Part shown: positions 56,725 to 64,000 of the stretch, piece after piece
Position numbering within the stretch: position 1 is the first letter of the stretch
How the letters are laid out: every line of letters starts with the position of its first letter
Source: Microvirga aerophila
GTDB taxonomy: Bacteria; Pseudomonadota; Alphaproteobacteria; Rhizobiales; Beijerinckiaceae
Direction: 5' to 3'
Length of the DNA: 64,000 bases
NCBI RefSeq assembly: GCF_003332305.1
Contig: NZ_QOIO01000022.1
Span: 1-64,000 of the forward strand
Notes under the pieces: generated by a model
What the model was told of the DNA's origin: nothing
Database searches by the model: none
What the model saw: only the letters and a program-made list of their open reading frames with translations
Position numbers and translations under genes: made by a program

Positions 56725-57686
56725 TGGCCCACCCCCACGCCAAGCTCATCATCATCGGCTCCGGGCCGGCCGGCTACACGGCGGCGATCTATGCCGCCCG
56801 CGCCCTGCTCGAACCGGTGATGATCTCCGGCTTCCAGCCCGGTGGTCAGCTCATGATCACGACGGACGTGGAGAACTATCCGGGCTTTGCGGACGTGATC
56901 CAGGGACCCTGGCTCATGGAGCAGATGCGGCTGCAGGCCGAGCATGTGGGCACTCACATGATCTCCGACCACATCACTAAGGTCGACCTGAAGCAGCGCC
57001 CCTTCCGCCTGGAGGGCGATTCCGGCGAGGTCTATACCTGCGATGCGCTCATCGTTGCGACCGGCGCTCAGGCCAAGTGGCTCGGCCTGCCCTCGGAGGC
57101 CCTGTTCCAGGGCTTCGGCGTTTCGGCCTGCGCCACCTGCGACGGCTTCTTCTTCCGCGGCAAGGAGGTCGTGGTGGTGGGCGGCGGCAACACGGCCGTG
57201 GAAGAGGCGCTGTACCTCGCCAACCTCGCCAAGAAGGTCACCGTGGTCCATCGGCGGGATACCTTCCGGGCCGAGCGCATCCTGCAGGACCGCCTGTTCA
57301 AGCACCCCAACGTCGAGGTGGTGTGGAATTCCGCCGTGGAGGAGATCTGCGGATCCCAAAACCCGTCCTCCGTCACCCATGTGCGGCTCAAGAACCTCGT
57401 TTCGGGACAGGCCTCTGAACTCAAGACGGACGGCGTGTTCATCGCCATCGGGCACAAGCCCTCCACCGAGCTCTTCGCAGGCCAGCTCGACATGAAGCAC
57501 GGCGGCTATCTGCTCACCAAGCCGGGCACGACCGAGACCAATATCCCGGGCGTTTTCGCCGCCGGAGACGTGGCGGACGACATATACCGCCAGGCCGTGA
57601 CGGCCGCCGGCATGGGCTGCATGGCGGCTTTGGAAACAGAGCGCTATCTCGCTGCCCTGGAGTCCGCCCAGCAGGCTGCCGAGTGA
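56724..57686 (+). CDS. trxB: Thioredoxin-disulfide reductase
   Basis: A 320-residue FAD enzyme reducing thioredoxin with NADPH. The FAD motif is IIGSGPAGYTAAIYAARA, the redox disulphide CATC at residues 136-139 lies in SACATCDGFFFRG, and the NADPH motif is VVVGGGNTAVEEALYLA, with FAAGDVADDIYRQAVTAAG at the end. The ATG at 56724 overlaps the upstream ELM1 stop. It has canonical length and all catalytic residues. Confidence 0.98.
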   Translation: MAHPHAKLIIIGSGPAGYTAAIYAARALLEPVMISGFQPGGQLMITTDVENYPGFADVIQGPWLMEQMRLQAEHVGTHMISDHITKVDLKQRPFRLEGDSGEVYTCDALIVATGAQAKWLGLPSEALFQGFGVSACATCDGFFFRGKEVVVVGGGNTAVEEALYLANLAKKVTVVHRRDTFRAERILQDRLFKHPNVEVVWNSAVEEICGSQNPSSVTHVRLKNLVSGQASELKTDGVFIAIGHKPSTELFAGQLDMKHGGYLLTKPGTTETNIPGVFAAGDVADDIYRQAVTAAGMGCMAALETERYLAALESAQQAAE

Positions 57687-57795
57687 AATTATAAACACTT
57701 GGTTGACCCTTGGGCCGAATTCCTATTGCGTTCGACCTTCGTCTCATAAGAGATAAGCTGCCCCGCTTCAGAGGGTGAGGCAGCAGGGGGTTGCT

Positions 57796-58686
57796 GTGGA
57801 CTGGGACAAGATCCGGATTTTCTATACGGTCGCGGAGGCAGGTAGCTTCACGCGGGCCGGCGATGATCTGGGCCTGAGCCAGTCGGCGGTCAGCCGCCAG
57901 ATCAGCGCCCTCGAACGGGAGCTGAAGGCCCCTCTCTTCCACCGCCATGCCAGAGGCCTGATCCTCACCGAACAGGGCGATCTCCTGTTCCGGGCCGCGC
58001 GCGACATGCGCATGCGGCTGGAGACCACCAAGGCCCGCCTGGTGGAGACGAGCGAGCGCCCCTCGGGCGAGTTGAAGGTGACCACCACCGTGGGCCTCGG
58101 GTCGATCTGGCTCGCGCAGCGCATCGCCGAGTTTCTGGACATCTACCCCGACGTGCGGGTTCAACTCCTTCTCAGCAACGAGGAACTGGATCTCGCCATG
58201 CGCGAGGCCGACGTGGCGATCCGCCTGCGCCGTCCGGCCCAGCCGGACCTGATCCAGCGGCGTCTCTTCACGGTCCACTTTCACGTCTACGCGTCGAACG
58301 ACTATCTCAAGCGCTTCGGCGAGCCGAAGACCCTGGAAGAGCTCGACGATCACCGGATCGTCTCGTTCGGCGGCGACCAGCCGTCTTATCTGATGGCGGT
58401 GCACTGGCTCTCCACGGCAGGCCGCGAGGGCCGGGAGCCGCGCCAGTACCATTATGTGGTCAACAACATCACGGCCCTGAAGATCGCGGTCGAGACCGGA
58501 GCCGGGATCGCGGTGCTGCCCGATTACGCCGTCGTAGGCAATCCGAACCTGAGCCAGATCCTGCGCGAGGTCGAGATGCCCTCCCTCGACAGTTACCTCG
58601 TCTATGCCGAGGAGATGCGCTCGGTCGCCCGCGTGCAGGCCTTCCGCGATTTTCTCATCAGCAAGGCCCAGCGCTGGACGTTCTGA
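57796..58686 (+). CDS. LysR family transcriptional regulator
   Basis: A 296-residue regulator. The N-terminal winged HTH (about 1-60, DWDKIRIFYTVAEAGSFTRA with LGLSQSAVSRQISALERELK) is followed by a periplasmic-binding-like effector domain. The GTG at 57796 is chosen, with AGGGGG upstream; a GTG seven codons earlier also exists. It follows trxB by 110 nt on the same strand. Its VDWDK start resembles the alphaproteobacterial VtlR/LsrB-type LysR group that often sits near trxB. Confidence 0.9.
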   Translation: MDWDKIRIFYTVAEAGSFTRAGDDLGLSQSAVSRQISALERELKAPLFHRHARGLILTEQGDLLFRAARDMRMRLETTKARLVETSERPSGELKVTTTVGLGSIWLAQRIAEFLDIYPDVRVQLLLSNEELDLAMREADVAIRLRRPAQPDLIQRRLFTVHFHVYASNDYLKRFGEPKTLEELDDHRIVSFGGDQPSYLMAVHWLSTAGREGREPRQYHYVVNNITALKIAVETGAGIAVLPDYAVVGNPNLSQILREVEMPSLDSYLVYAEEMRSVARVQAFRDFLISKAQRWTF

Positions 58687-58690
58687 CGCC

Positions 58691-58942
58691 GGCGCTCCGC
58701 TATCGAAGCTTTGCCGCCGCGCCGATCATGTCGGCTTTTTGACACGAGGCATGCGCTAAGCGCAGCCCTTTCATGAGGCATGTTGCGTTGCAAATGAGCT
58801 CAATGCATCCGATATGAGCCTTGGCTGATTTCAACGCGGCATCGCTTTCTTCCTCCCGGCGCTGCCGTGTCGGCCGTTCCCTCTGGAAGGTTTTGACTTT
58901 TGTCGGACCTCGACTTTGCCGGGCCTCGCGCCCGGCTTTTTT
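58691..58942 (+). ncRNA. Non-coding stretch ending in an intrinsic terminator (possible sRNA or long 3' UTR)
   Basis: About 250 bp after the LysR stop have no open frame that I can support, yet end in a textbook plus-strand terminator (58918-58942). A small RNA with its own promoter, or the long 3' UTR of the LysR message, are both possible. No known RNA family was recognised. Confidence 0.35.
58918..58942 (+). terminator. Rho-independent terminator
   Basis: GCCGGGC and GCCCGGC form a 7-bp perfect stem with a 5-nt loop and six T, then CTTTT. It acts on plus-strand transcripts and lies 232 nt beyond the LysR stop, opposite the convergent acyl-CoA ligase gene. Confidence 0.9.
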
Positions 58943-59013
58943 CTTTTCAGCGCCCGGCAAGGAACCGGCGGCGGAACAACCAGCCGCCGGCCTGATCGGT
59001 CAATCCGCGCCTG

Positions 59014-60738
59014 TCACTGAGCCTGGGTGACCTCGTCCTTCAAGGCCCGGCGCAGCACCTTCCCGACATTCGTCTTTGGCAAGGTCTCGCGGAACTCCAC
59101 CCGGCGCGGCACCTTGTAGGCCGTCAGGTTCTCGCGGCAGAACTCCCGCAGGGTGTCGGGCGTCAGGCTCGCGTCCTTGCGCACCACATAGGCGACCACG
59201 ACTTCACCCGCCGCTTGATCCGGCAAGCCGATAACGGCCACCTCCGTGACGCCCGGATGCTGGGCGATCACTTCCTCGACCTCGTTCGGATAGACGTTGA
59301 AGCCGGACACGAGGATCATGTCCTTCATTCGGTCGACGATCTTCACCTCCCCGCTCGGCTGCATCACGGCAACGTCGCCCGTGCGGAAATAGCCGTCCGG
59401 CGTCATGGCCCTCGCGGTTTCGTCCGGGCGCTGCCAGTAGCCGGCCATGATCTGGGGACCCTTGGCACACAACTCGCCCCGCTCTCCATAGGGCAGAGCA
59501 GTACCGTCGGCCCCGCGGACCGACACGTCGGTGGACGGCAGCGGATAGCCGATCGTGCCGGTGAACTCGTCGATGTCCAGGCGATTGGCGCAGATCACGG
59601 GCGAGGTTTCGGACAGGCCATAACCTTCGACGATCGGCTGGCCCGTCACTTCCTTCCATTTCTTCGCCACGACGGCCTGGGTGGCCATGCCGCCGGACAC
59701 GGAGAAGACCATCTGGGAGAAATCGACCTCCCTGATCCCGGGTGCGTTCGCCAGGGCGTTGTAGAGGGTGTTGACCCCCGACATCAGGGTGAATGGGCGG
59801 GATTTCAGGGTCTTGACGAAGCCTGCGATGTCGCGCGGATTGGCGATTAGCAACTGGCATCCGCCGATCTTCGTCATCAGCAGCGCACACACCGTGAGGC
59901 CGAAGATGTGGTAGAGCGGCAGCGCCGTCACCATCACATGGTCGTTCCGCTCGCCGAAGAACGGACGCATCCAGGCTTCGCACTGAAGAACGTTGGCCAC
60001 GACGTTGCGGTGAAGCAGGACGGCGCCTTTGGCGATGCCTGTCGTTCCGCCCGTGTATTGCAGGAACGCCATGTCGTCGGGCGAGACGGTGACAGCTCGC
60101 GGGGGCTGTTTCGAGCCTTGAGCCAATACCGATTTGAACGATATGGCGGCCGGAAGATCGTATGGCTTCACGGCCTTCTTCACGTGACGCGACACGAGAT
60201 TGACGATGGCGCCCTTGAGGCCGAGCAGATCGCCTGGCGTGACGAGGATCACCTGCTTGAGATCGAGGCCGGACAAGGCATCCTGTACGGTGGCGGCGAA
60301 GTTCTCGAGCACGAACAGGTGCCGGGCCCCGGCGTCTTGAAGCTGATGGGTGAGCTCGCGGGCCGTATAGAGCGGATTGACGTTCACGACCGTGCAACCG
60401 GCGCTCAGGATCCCGAACAGGATCGCCGGATAGGCCATCACGTTCGGCAGCATGATTGCGACGCGATCCCCTCGTTGAAGTCCTTGCGCCTGGAGCCATG
60501 ACGCTACGGCATCGGCCTTGCGGCCTAACTCGGCATAAGTTATGCGCTTGCCGAAGCTCTCGGCGGCATTGCGCCCGCCATAGGCCGCAACGCCTTCGCG
60601 GAACATATCGACGAGCGTGCCGATCTTCGCCTCGTCGATGACCTTTGGAACCTGTGGGGGGTACGCATCAAGCCAAGGGCGGGCTACAAGCTGATCCGTC
60701 GCGCCCGAAAGGGCGGCCGCCGGGGTCGTGGCGTTCAT
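59014..60738 (-). CDS. Long-chain fatty-acid-CoA ligase
   Basis: A 574-residue ANL-superfamily ligase that activates fatty acids to acyl-CoA through an acyl-AMP. The AMP-binding motif is LQYTGGTTGIAKGAV, followed by VEGYGLSETSPV and GYFRTGDVAVM. The C-terminal catalytic Lys is in LPKTNVGKVLRR. The pattern matches FadD more than acetyl- or propionyl-CoA synthetases. The ATG at 60738 has GGAGG upstream. The next gene upstream on the strand is the EF-G-like gene, with a 16-bp hairpin between them. Confidence 0.92.
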   Translation of the reverse strand: MNATTPAAALSGATDQLVARPWLDAYPPQVPKVIDEAKIGTLVDMFREGVAAYGGRNAAESFGKRITYAELGRKADAVASWLQAQGLQRGDRVAIMLPNVMAYPAILFGILSAGCTVVNVNPLYTARELTHQLQDAGARHLFVLENFAATVQDALSGLDLKQVILVTPGDLLGLKGAIVNLVSRHVKKAVKPYDLPAAISFKSVLAQGSKQPPRAVTVSPDDMAFLQYTGGTTGIAKGAVLLHRNVVANVLQCEAWMRPFFGERNDHVMVTALPLYHIFGLTVCALLMTKIGGCQLLIANPRDIAGFVKTLKSRPFTLMSGVNTLYNALANAPGIREVDFSQMVFSVSGGMATQAVVAKKWKEVTGQPIVEGYGLSETSPVICANRLDIDEFTGTIGYPLPSTDVSVRGADGTALPYGERGELCAKGPQIMAGYWQRPDETARAMTPDGYFRTGDVAVMQPSGEVKIVDRMKDMILVSGFNVYPNEVEEVIAQHPGVTEVAVIGLPDQAAGEVVVAYVVRKDASLTPDTLREFCRENLTAYKVPRRVEFRETLPKTNVGKVLRRALKDEVTQAQ

Positions 60739-60835
60739 CGTGTTCCTCCGCTTCAACGCGCGGTTACATTGGGAGATGGCGTCTCCATGTAAGAGAAATT
60801 GGCGCGGAAGGCGGCGTTTGTCGATGGGATAGTTT

Positions 60836-60873
60836 AGATCTGAACGGTCGGGCCCTGCCGACCGTTCAGATCT
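60836..60873 (-). terminator. 16-bp perfect hairpin after the EF-G-like gene
   Basis: The arms AGATCTGAACGGTCGG and CCGACCGTTCAGATCT are exact reverse complements with a 6-nt loop, 7 nt after the stop of the EF-G-like gene. No U-tract follows on the minus strand, so it is not a canonical intrinsic terminator; it could block RNA decay, or attenuate read-through into the acyl-CoA ligase gene about 100 nt beyond. Confidence 0.5.
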
Positions 60874-60880
60874 TGGGGTT

Positions 60881-62920
60881 CTAGTGAGTCTTGTGGAGGA
60901 CCTGCTCGGCAGGCCTGCCGCTCAACTCGGCCATATGGTCGAACCGGGTCGAGAAGGTCCCAACGCCCGACGTGACCGAACGGAGCTCGATGATGAGATC
61001 GCCGATCTCCGATTCCGGAATCGTGGCGCTGAGAACGTCCCAACCGTCCCAGCCGGGCCGTCCGTCATAACCGAGGATCTGCCCCCGGCGGGCGGTGACC
61101 AGGCCCGTCGCCTTGGACAGGGCGTCGGACGGGATCGCGATCTCCACGGACAGGATGGGCTCCAGCAGAACCGGCTTCGCCTTGGGCAAAGCCTCCGCCA
61201 GCGCCAGCTTGGCGGCAGCCTGGAAGGCCGCATCCGACGAGTCGACGGTGTGGTAGGACCCGTCGGTCAGCGTCACCGCGAGATCCACCACAGGGAAGCC
61301 CAAAGGGCCCGTCTTGATTGCATCCCGGGCGCCGGTCTCGACGGACGGGATGTACTGGCGCGGAACGACCCCGCCTGTGATCTTGTCCTGAAAGGCGAAT
61401 CCCTCCCCCCGCGGCAGGGGGCTGACCTCGATCATCACGTCTCCGAACTGGCCATGGCCGCCGGTCTGCTTCCGGTGCCTGCCCCGGGCCGACGCTTGAG
61501 CGCGGATCGTCTCGCGGTAGGCCACCTGGGGCTTGCCGGTCTCCACACCCACCTGGAAGCGTGACGCCAGTCGCTTCACCGCGACGCGCAGGTGCATCTC
61601 GCCCTGACCCAGGAGACGTATCTCGCCCATGTCCGGACGCGTCTCGAGCACCAGGGACGGATCCTCCTCGGTGATCTTCTGCAGGGCGCTCGAGAGGCGC
61701 ACGTCGTCCTTGCGGTCCTTGACCTTGAGGGCGACCGCATAAACGGGCTCGGGCGGCGCGATGGACAGGATCGCCTCGGGGCGGACCTTCCCGGACGAGA
61801 ACGCATCCCCCGTGCCGATTCCTTCGAGACGCCCGAACCCGACCGTATCGCCGGCTTTGGCCTCGGCAACGCGGGTGGTGCTGCTCCCGACCATGCTCAC
61901 CAGACTGCCGATGCGGGCCTCCGCGCCGCGTGACCCGAGAACGGTCTCGCCCTCATGGAATGTCCCGCGCAGGACCCGCCCGATGGAAAGCTTGCCGCCT
62001 TGCCCGAGATGAAGCGTCTTCATGATCTGGGCCACAGGGGCGCCCTCCTCCGAGAGGCCAAGGCGCGCCCGGGTCTCATCGACGGAAGGTGCTTCGTGGC
62101 GAAGCGCCTTCAGGAGCCGCGTGACCCCGTTGCCGCGATCGGCCGAACCGATGAAGGCCGGCACCACATGGCGCTCCTTCAGCTCCCGTGCGAGATCGTC
62201 GAACACCCGGTCCCGGGGCGGCTCGATCTCGGAGATCAGGTCCTCCATCAGTCCGTCGTCGTAATCGGCTAGGCGCTCGAGCATGGAGAAGCGGGCCTCA
62301 CGCTCACGCGATGCTTCGTCGGCCGGCAGATCAACCACTTCGCTCGGCGCGTGTTCGCGATAGATGAAGGCGCGCTCGAGAGCCAGATCGATGAAACCGA
62401 CCGCAATGCCGTCCTGCCACAAGGGAATCTGACGCAGGAGCAACGGCGTGCGCGAAGCACGTTGGAGCAGCGCCAGGGTCTCGCGAACCCGCTGCGTCGC
62501 GGCGTCGATTTTGTTGATGAAGAGAAAGCGCGGGATATCGGCTTCCTCCAACTCCCTCAGGATGACCTGCAGGGCGGGCACCTTGCGCTCGTCCGCCTCG
62601 CAAACCACGATGGCCGCGTCGCAGACCGGCGTGATGTTGCGCATCTCATGCAGAAATTCCGTAGAGCCGGGGCAGTCGACAAAGGTCATCCGCTCGCCGA
62701 GAAACTCCACCGTCGCCACGTTCGGCTCGATGCTCATGCCGTGGGAGCGAGCCTCCTGGCTCGCATCACCCACGGTATCGCCATTTGCGATTCGTCCCGC
62801 GCGGGCAATCGCGCCGGTTCGCTCCAGGATCGATTCGAGGAGTGTGGTCTTGCCGCTCTGAAAGGGTCCGACGATGGCGATGCATCGCGGGCCCGCCGGT
62901 CCTCTGCCGTTGGGTGCCAT
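60881..62920 (-). CDS. EF-G-like translation factor GTPase family protein
   Basis: A 679-residue paralogue of elongation factor G. The GTPase P-loop is GPFQSGKTT, G3 is DCPGSTEF (in place of DTPGHxDF), G4 is NKID, and switch blocks are altered (GMSIEPNVATVEF instead of the GITI form). Domains II-V follow, with GQGEMHLRVAVKRL and the domain IV/V end. Such divergent copies keep GTP binding but replace the His that activates water in G3 (DCPGS, not DTPGH), so ordinary GTP hydrolysis may be slow. AAGGAG precedes the ATG at 62920. A role in translocation is not certain. Confidence 0.9.
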   Translation of the reverse strand: MAPNGRGPAGPRCIAIVGPFQSGKTTLLESILERTGAIARAGRIANGDTVGDASQEARSHGMSIEPNVATVEFLGERMTFVDCPGSTEFLHEMRNITPVCDAAIVVCEADERKVPALQVILRELEEADIPRFLFINKIDAATQRVRETLALLQRASRTPLLLRQIPLWQDGIAVGFIDLALERAFIYREHAPSEVVDLPADEASREREARFSMLERLADYDDGLMEDLISEIEPPRDRVFDDLARELKERHVVPAFIGSADRGNGVTRLLKALRHEAPSVDETRARLGLSEEGAPVAQIMKTLHLGQGGKLSIGRVLRGTFHEGETVLGSRGAEARIGSLVSMVGSSTTRVAEAKAGDTVGFGRLEGIGTGDAFSSGKVRPEAILSIAPPEPVYAVALKVKDRKDDVRLSSALQKITEEDPSLVLETRPDMGEIRLLGQGEMHLRVAVKRLASRFQVGVETGKPQVAYRETIRAQASARGRHRKQTGGHGQFGDVMIEVSPLPRGEGFAFQDKITGGVVPRQYIPSVETGARDAIKTGPLGFPVVDLAVTLTDGSYHTVDSSDAAFQAAAKLALAEALPKAKPVLLEPILSVEIAIPSDALSKATGLVTARRGQILGYDGRPGWDGWDVLSATIPESEIGDLIIELRSVTSGVGTFSTRFDHMAELSGRPAEQVLHKTH

Positions 62921-63021
62921 GAGAGTCTCCTTCCCCTCTGCCCCCGTTTGGCGCGCTCTTGCCGGTCGCGTTGATGACGATGCTCTGCCTCTCAGGCTGC
63001 TTTGGCAAGAGACGAATCTGG

Positions 63022-63053
63022 GAAAGAAAAAGGCCAAGCTTTCGCTTGACCTT
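63022..63053 (-). terminator. Rho-independent terminator of the DUF992 gene
   Basis: On the minus strand, AAGGTCAAGC and GCTTGGCCTT form a 10-bp stem (one G-U) with a GAAA tetraloop, followed by TTTCTTT. It is 28 nt after the DUF992 stop. Confidence 0.88.
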
Positions 63054-63081
63054 CGAAACAACGCCTCTGTTTCTGGTTCGC

Positions 63082-63555
63082 TCAGCGCACGGCGCGCAAC
63101 TCGAAATCTCCGACCCCGAGTGCGAAGTTCAAGCCTGTCTGGCCGCTGACCGACAGGGGCTGAAGGGCGATGGAGCGGTTCGATCCGCCCACCAGAACGT
63201 TGGCCCCGAGCCCTGCGCCGACCGTGGCCTCGGCGCTCGCACCCACATAGCTGCCCGCAAGAGAGCCGGGCCGGACGCTGCCTTCCGAGAGAACCGCCCA
63301 GGACAGCACACCCCGCCGGGTCGCCCCGATATCAAGGCCGAACCGGCGGATCACGCCGACATAGTATTCGTTGGGACCACGACGCGGGTTGAAGGTGCAG
63401 GAAGTAGTTTTCTGCGACGTCACGATAAGGCCGATGCCACCCGACACATTGCAGGTCAGGACGCCGGTGCGCACCCGGCTCTGTGCCTGTGCGTCGCCTG
63501 CCCCAATAGACCCGAGAAGAACCAGAACGGCGATTGAGGCAGTGGCGCGAAGCAT
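63082..63555 (-). CDS. DUF992 domain-containing protein
   Basis: A 157-residue secreted protein with a signal peptide (MLRATASIAVLVLLGSIGAG, cut near AQAQS). The mature part is the DUF992 domain: VLTCNVSGGIGLIVTSQKTTSCTF, then YVGVIRRFGLDIGATRRGVLSW and SVGGSNRSIALQPL-like VGGSNRSIALQPLSVSGQTG (both cited in part). Two Cys in the start probably form a disulphide. The ATG at 63555 has GGGAG upstream. The family is confined largely to alphaproteobacteria and has no known function. Confidence 0.93.
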   Translation of the reverse strand: MLRATASIAVLVLLGSIGAGDAQAQSRVRTGVLTCNVSGGIGLIVTSQKTTSCTFNPRRGPNEYYVGVIRRFGLDIGATRRGVLSWAVLSEGSVRPGSLAGSYVGASAEATVGAGLGANVLVGGSNRSIALQPLSVSGQTGLNFALGVGDFELRAVR

Positions 63556-63613
63556 CGTGATCTCCCAAGCGTGGCCTTGCTGGGTGACCAACGGCGCTGG
63601 AGGACAGCAGTTC

Positions 63614-63835
63614 CTACCGGGGGATTGCCGCCGCCTCGGCATCCTGATGCTCGCCGCGACGGACCACATTCATGGCGAAGATCGTAACCGGTCCAGCCCT
63701 GAGGAGGTTGAGTGCCGAGACGATCATCTCGGCAAGACGTTCAGGCGTGACTTCGGAGCCCTCGATGTCGAAGAGGAAGTCCTTCGCCTCGATGTGCCCG
63801 CCATTGGTGAAGTCGACACGGAAGTCCGACTTCAC
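63614..63835 (-). CDS. Hypothetical protein (73 aa or longer)
   Basis: A small protein that I do not recognise (DFRVDFTNGGHIEAKDFLFDI, then EVTPERLAEMIVSALNLLRAG, both cited in part), a beta-rich start with a long helix. The GTG at 63835 gives 73 residues. A TTG at 63913 would give 99 residues and would overlap the stop of the upstream aminotransferase gene, making them translationally coupled. I cannot decide between them, but the context favours one transcript. Confidence 0.55.
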   Translation of the reverse strand: MKSDFRVDFTNGGHIEAKDFLFDIEGSEVTPERLAEMIVSALNLLRAGPVTIFAMNVVRRGEHQDAEAAAIPR

Positions 63836-63909
63836 GCGATACTCGGATCGTTGATCGATGCGATAAGGCGCTGCCTCGGGATCCGGATGGAATGTCCGAG
63901 GCAGACCGG

Positions 63910-64000
63910 TCAACGAAGTGATCCGCAGAAGCGCTGAATGCGGTTGCAGGCATCCTCCAGGGCCGCGTTGGACGTGGCGTAGGAGATGCGGAAGTTCGGG
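63910..64000 (-). CDS. Class I/II aminotransferase (C-terminal end only)
   Basis: The last 29 residues of a pyridoxal-phosphate aminotransferase, coming from beyond the window. The ending PNFRISYATSNAALEDACNR, with the substrate-carboxylate-binding Arg in FRISYATS, matches the aspartate aminotransferase-type (AatA) family end. The rest of the gene is outside the window, so specificity cannot be judged. Confidence 0.82.
   Translation of the reverse strand, partial: PNFRISYATSNAALEDACNRIQRFCGSLR

Overview
The window is GC-rich and reads as chromosomal DNA of an alphaproteobacterium of the Hyphomicrobiales (Rhizobiales), most likely Methylobacteriaceae and possibly Microvirga. This is inferred from gene content, not from any search: a DnaG that has lost most of its zinc-ribbon ligands, rpoD next to dnaG, carB followed by greA, a DUF992 protein, an ELM1-family protein, an HWE-family histidine kinase and many GatB/YqeY-, YkgJ- and TIGR02466-type genes typical of that order.

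Region 1 (about 1-21 kb) is accessory and decaying. It holds the end of a short-chain dehydrogenase, a penicillin acylase, a vapC relic followed by an intact vapBC pair with a double-palindrome operator, small hypothetical genes, a multi-PAS/GAF HWE histidine kinase with a one-base frameshift, a phytanoyl-CoA dioxygenase family enzyme, and a sugar ABC operon (YtfQ/YtfR/YtfT/YjfF type plus ribokinase) whose last permease has an in-frame TAG. It continues with mscL, a PAS-GGDEF diguanylate cyclase, an MltB-type lytic transglycosylase and an IS1111/IS110-type insertion sequence with a frameshifted transposase. Five genes here carry a single-base lesion; I found none in the rest of the window.

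Region 2 (21-31 kb) has two TRAP-type solute-binding proteins with no dctQ/dctM membrane genes, an IclR regulator, an L-idonate 5-dehydrogenase-like enzyme, small membrane and secreted proteins, a receiver-domain protein, tRNA-Ile(CAU), a class III cyclase and a TIGR02466 oxygenase.

Region 3 (31-64 kb) is mostly housekeeping: MFS exporters, an LrgAB pair, rpoD, dnaG, an L,D-transpeptidase, a secreted RTX haem peroxidase with an AT-rich upstream island, two acidic/arginine-rich secreted proteins, GatB/YqeY, carA, carB, greA, Lrp, ELM1, trxB, a LysR regulator, an acyl-CoA ligase, a divergent EF-G paralogue, a DUF992 protein and the end of an aminotransferase.

The most interesting structure is in the insertion sequence at 19310-20683. 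It has 15-bp perfect subterminal inverted repeats and about 245 nt of non-coding DNA after the transposase. That stretch folds into a stem with an internal loop; one side of the loop matches the DNA at one end of the element (11 of 12), and the other side is the reverse complement of the DNA at the other end (8 of 8). This is the layout expected of a guide (seekRNA/bridge RNA) for IS110/IS1111 recombinases, and both candidate guide segments can be read by eye.
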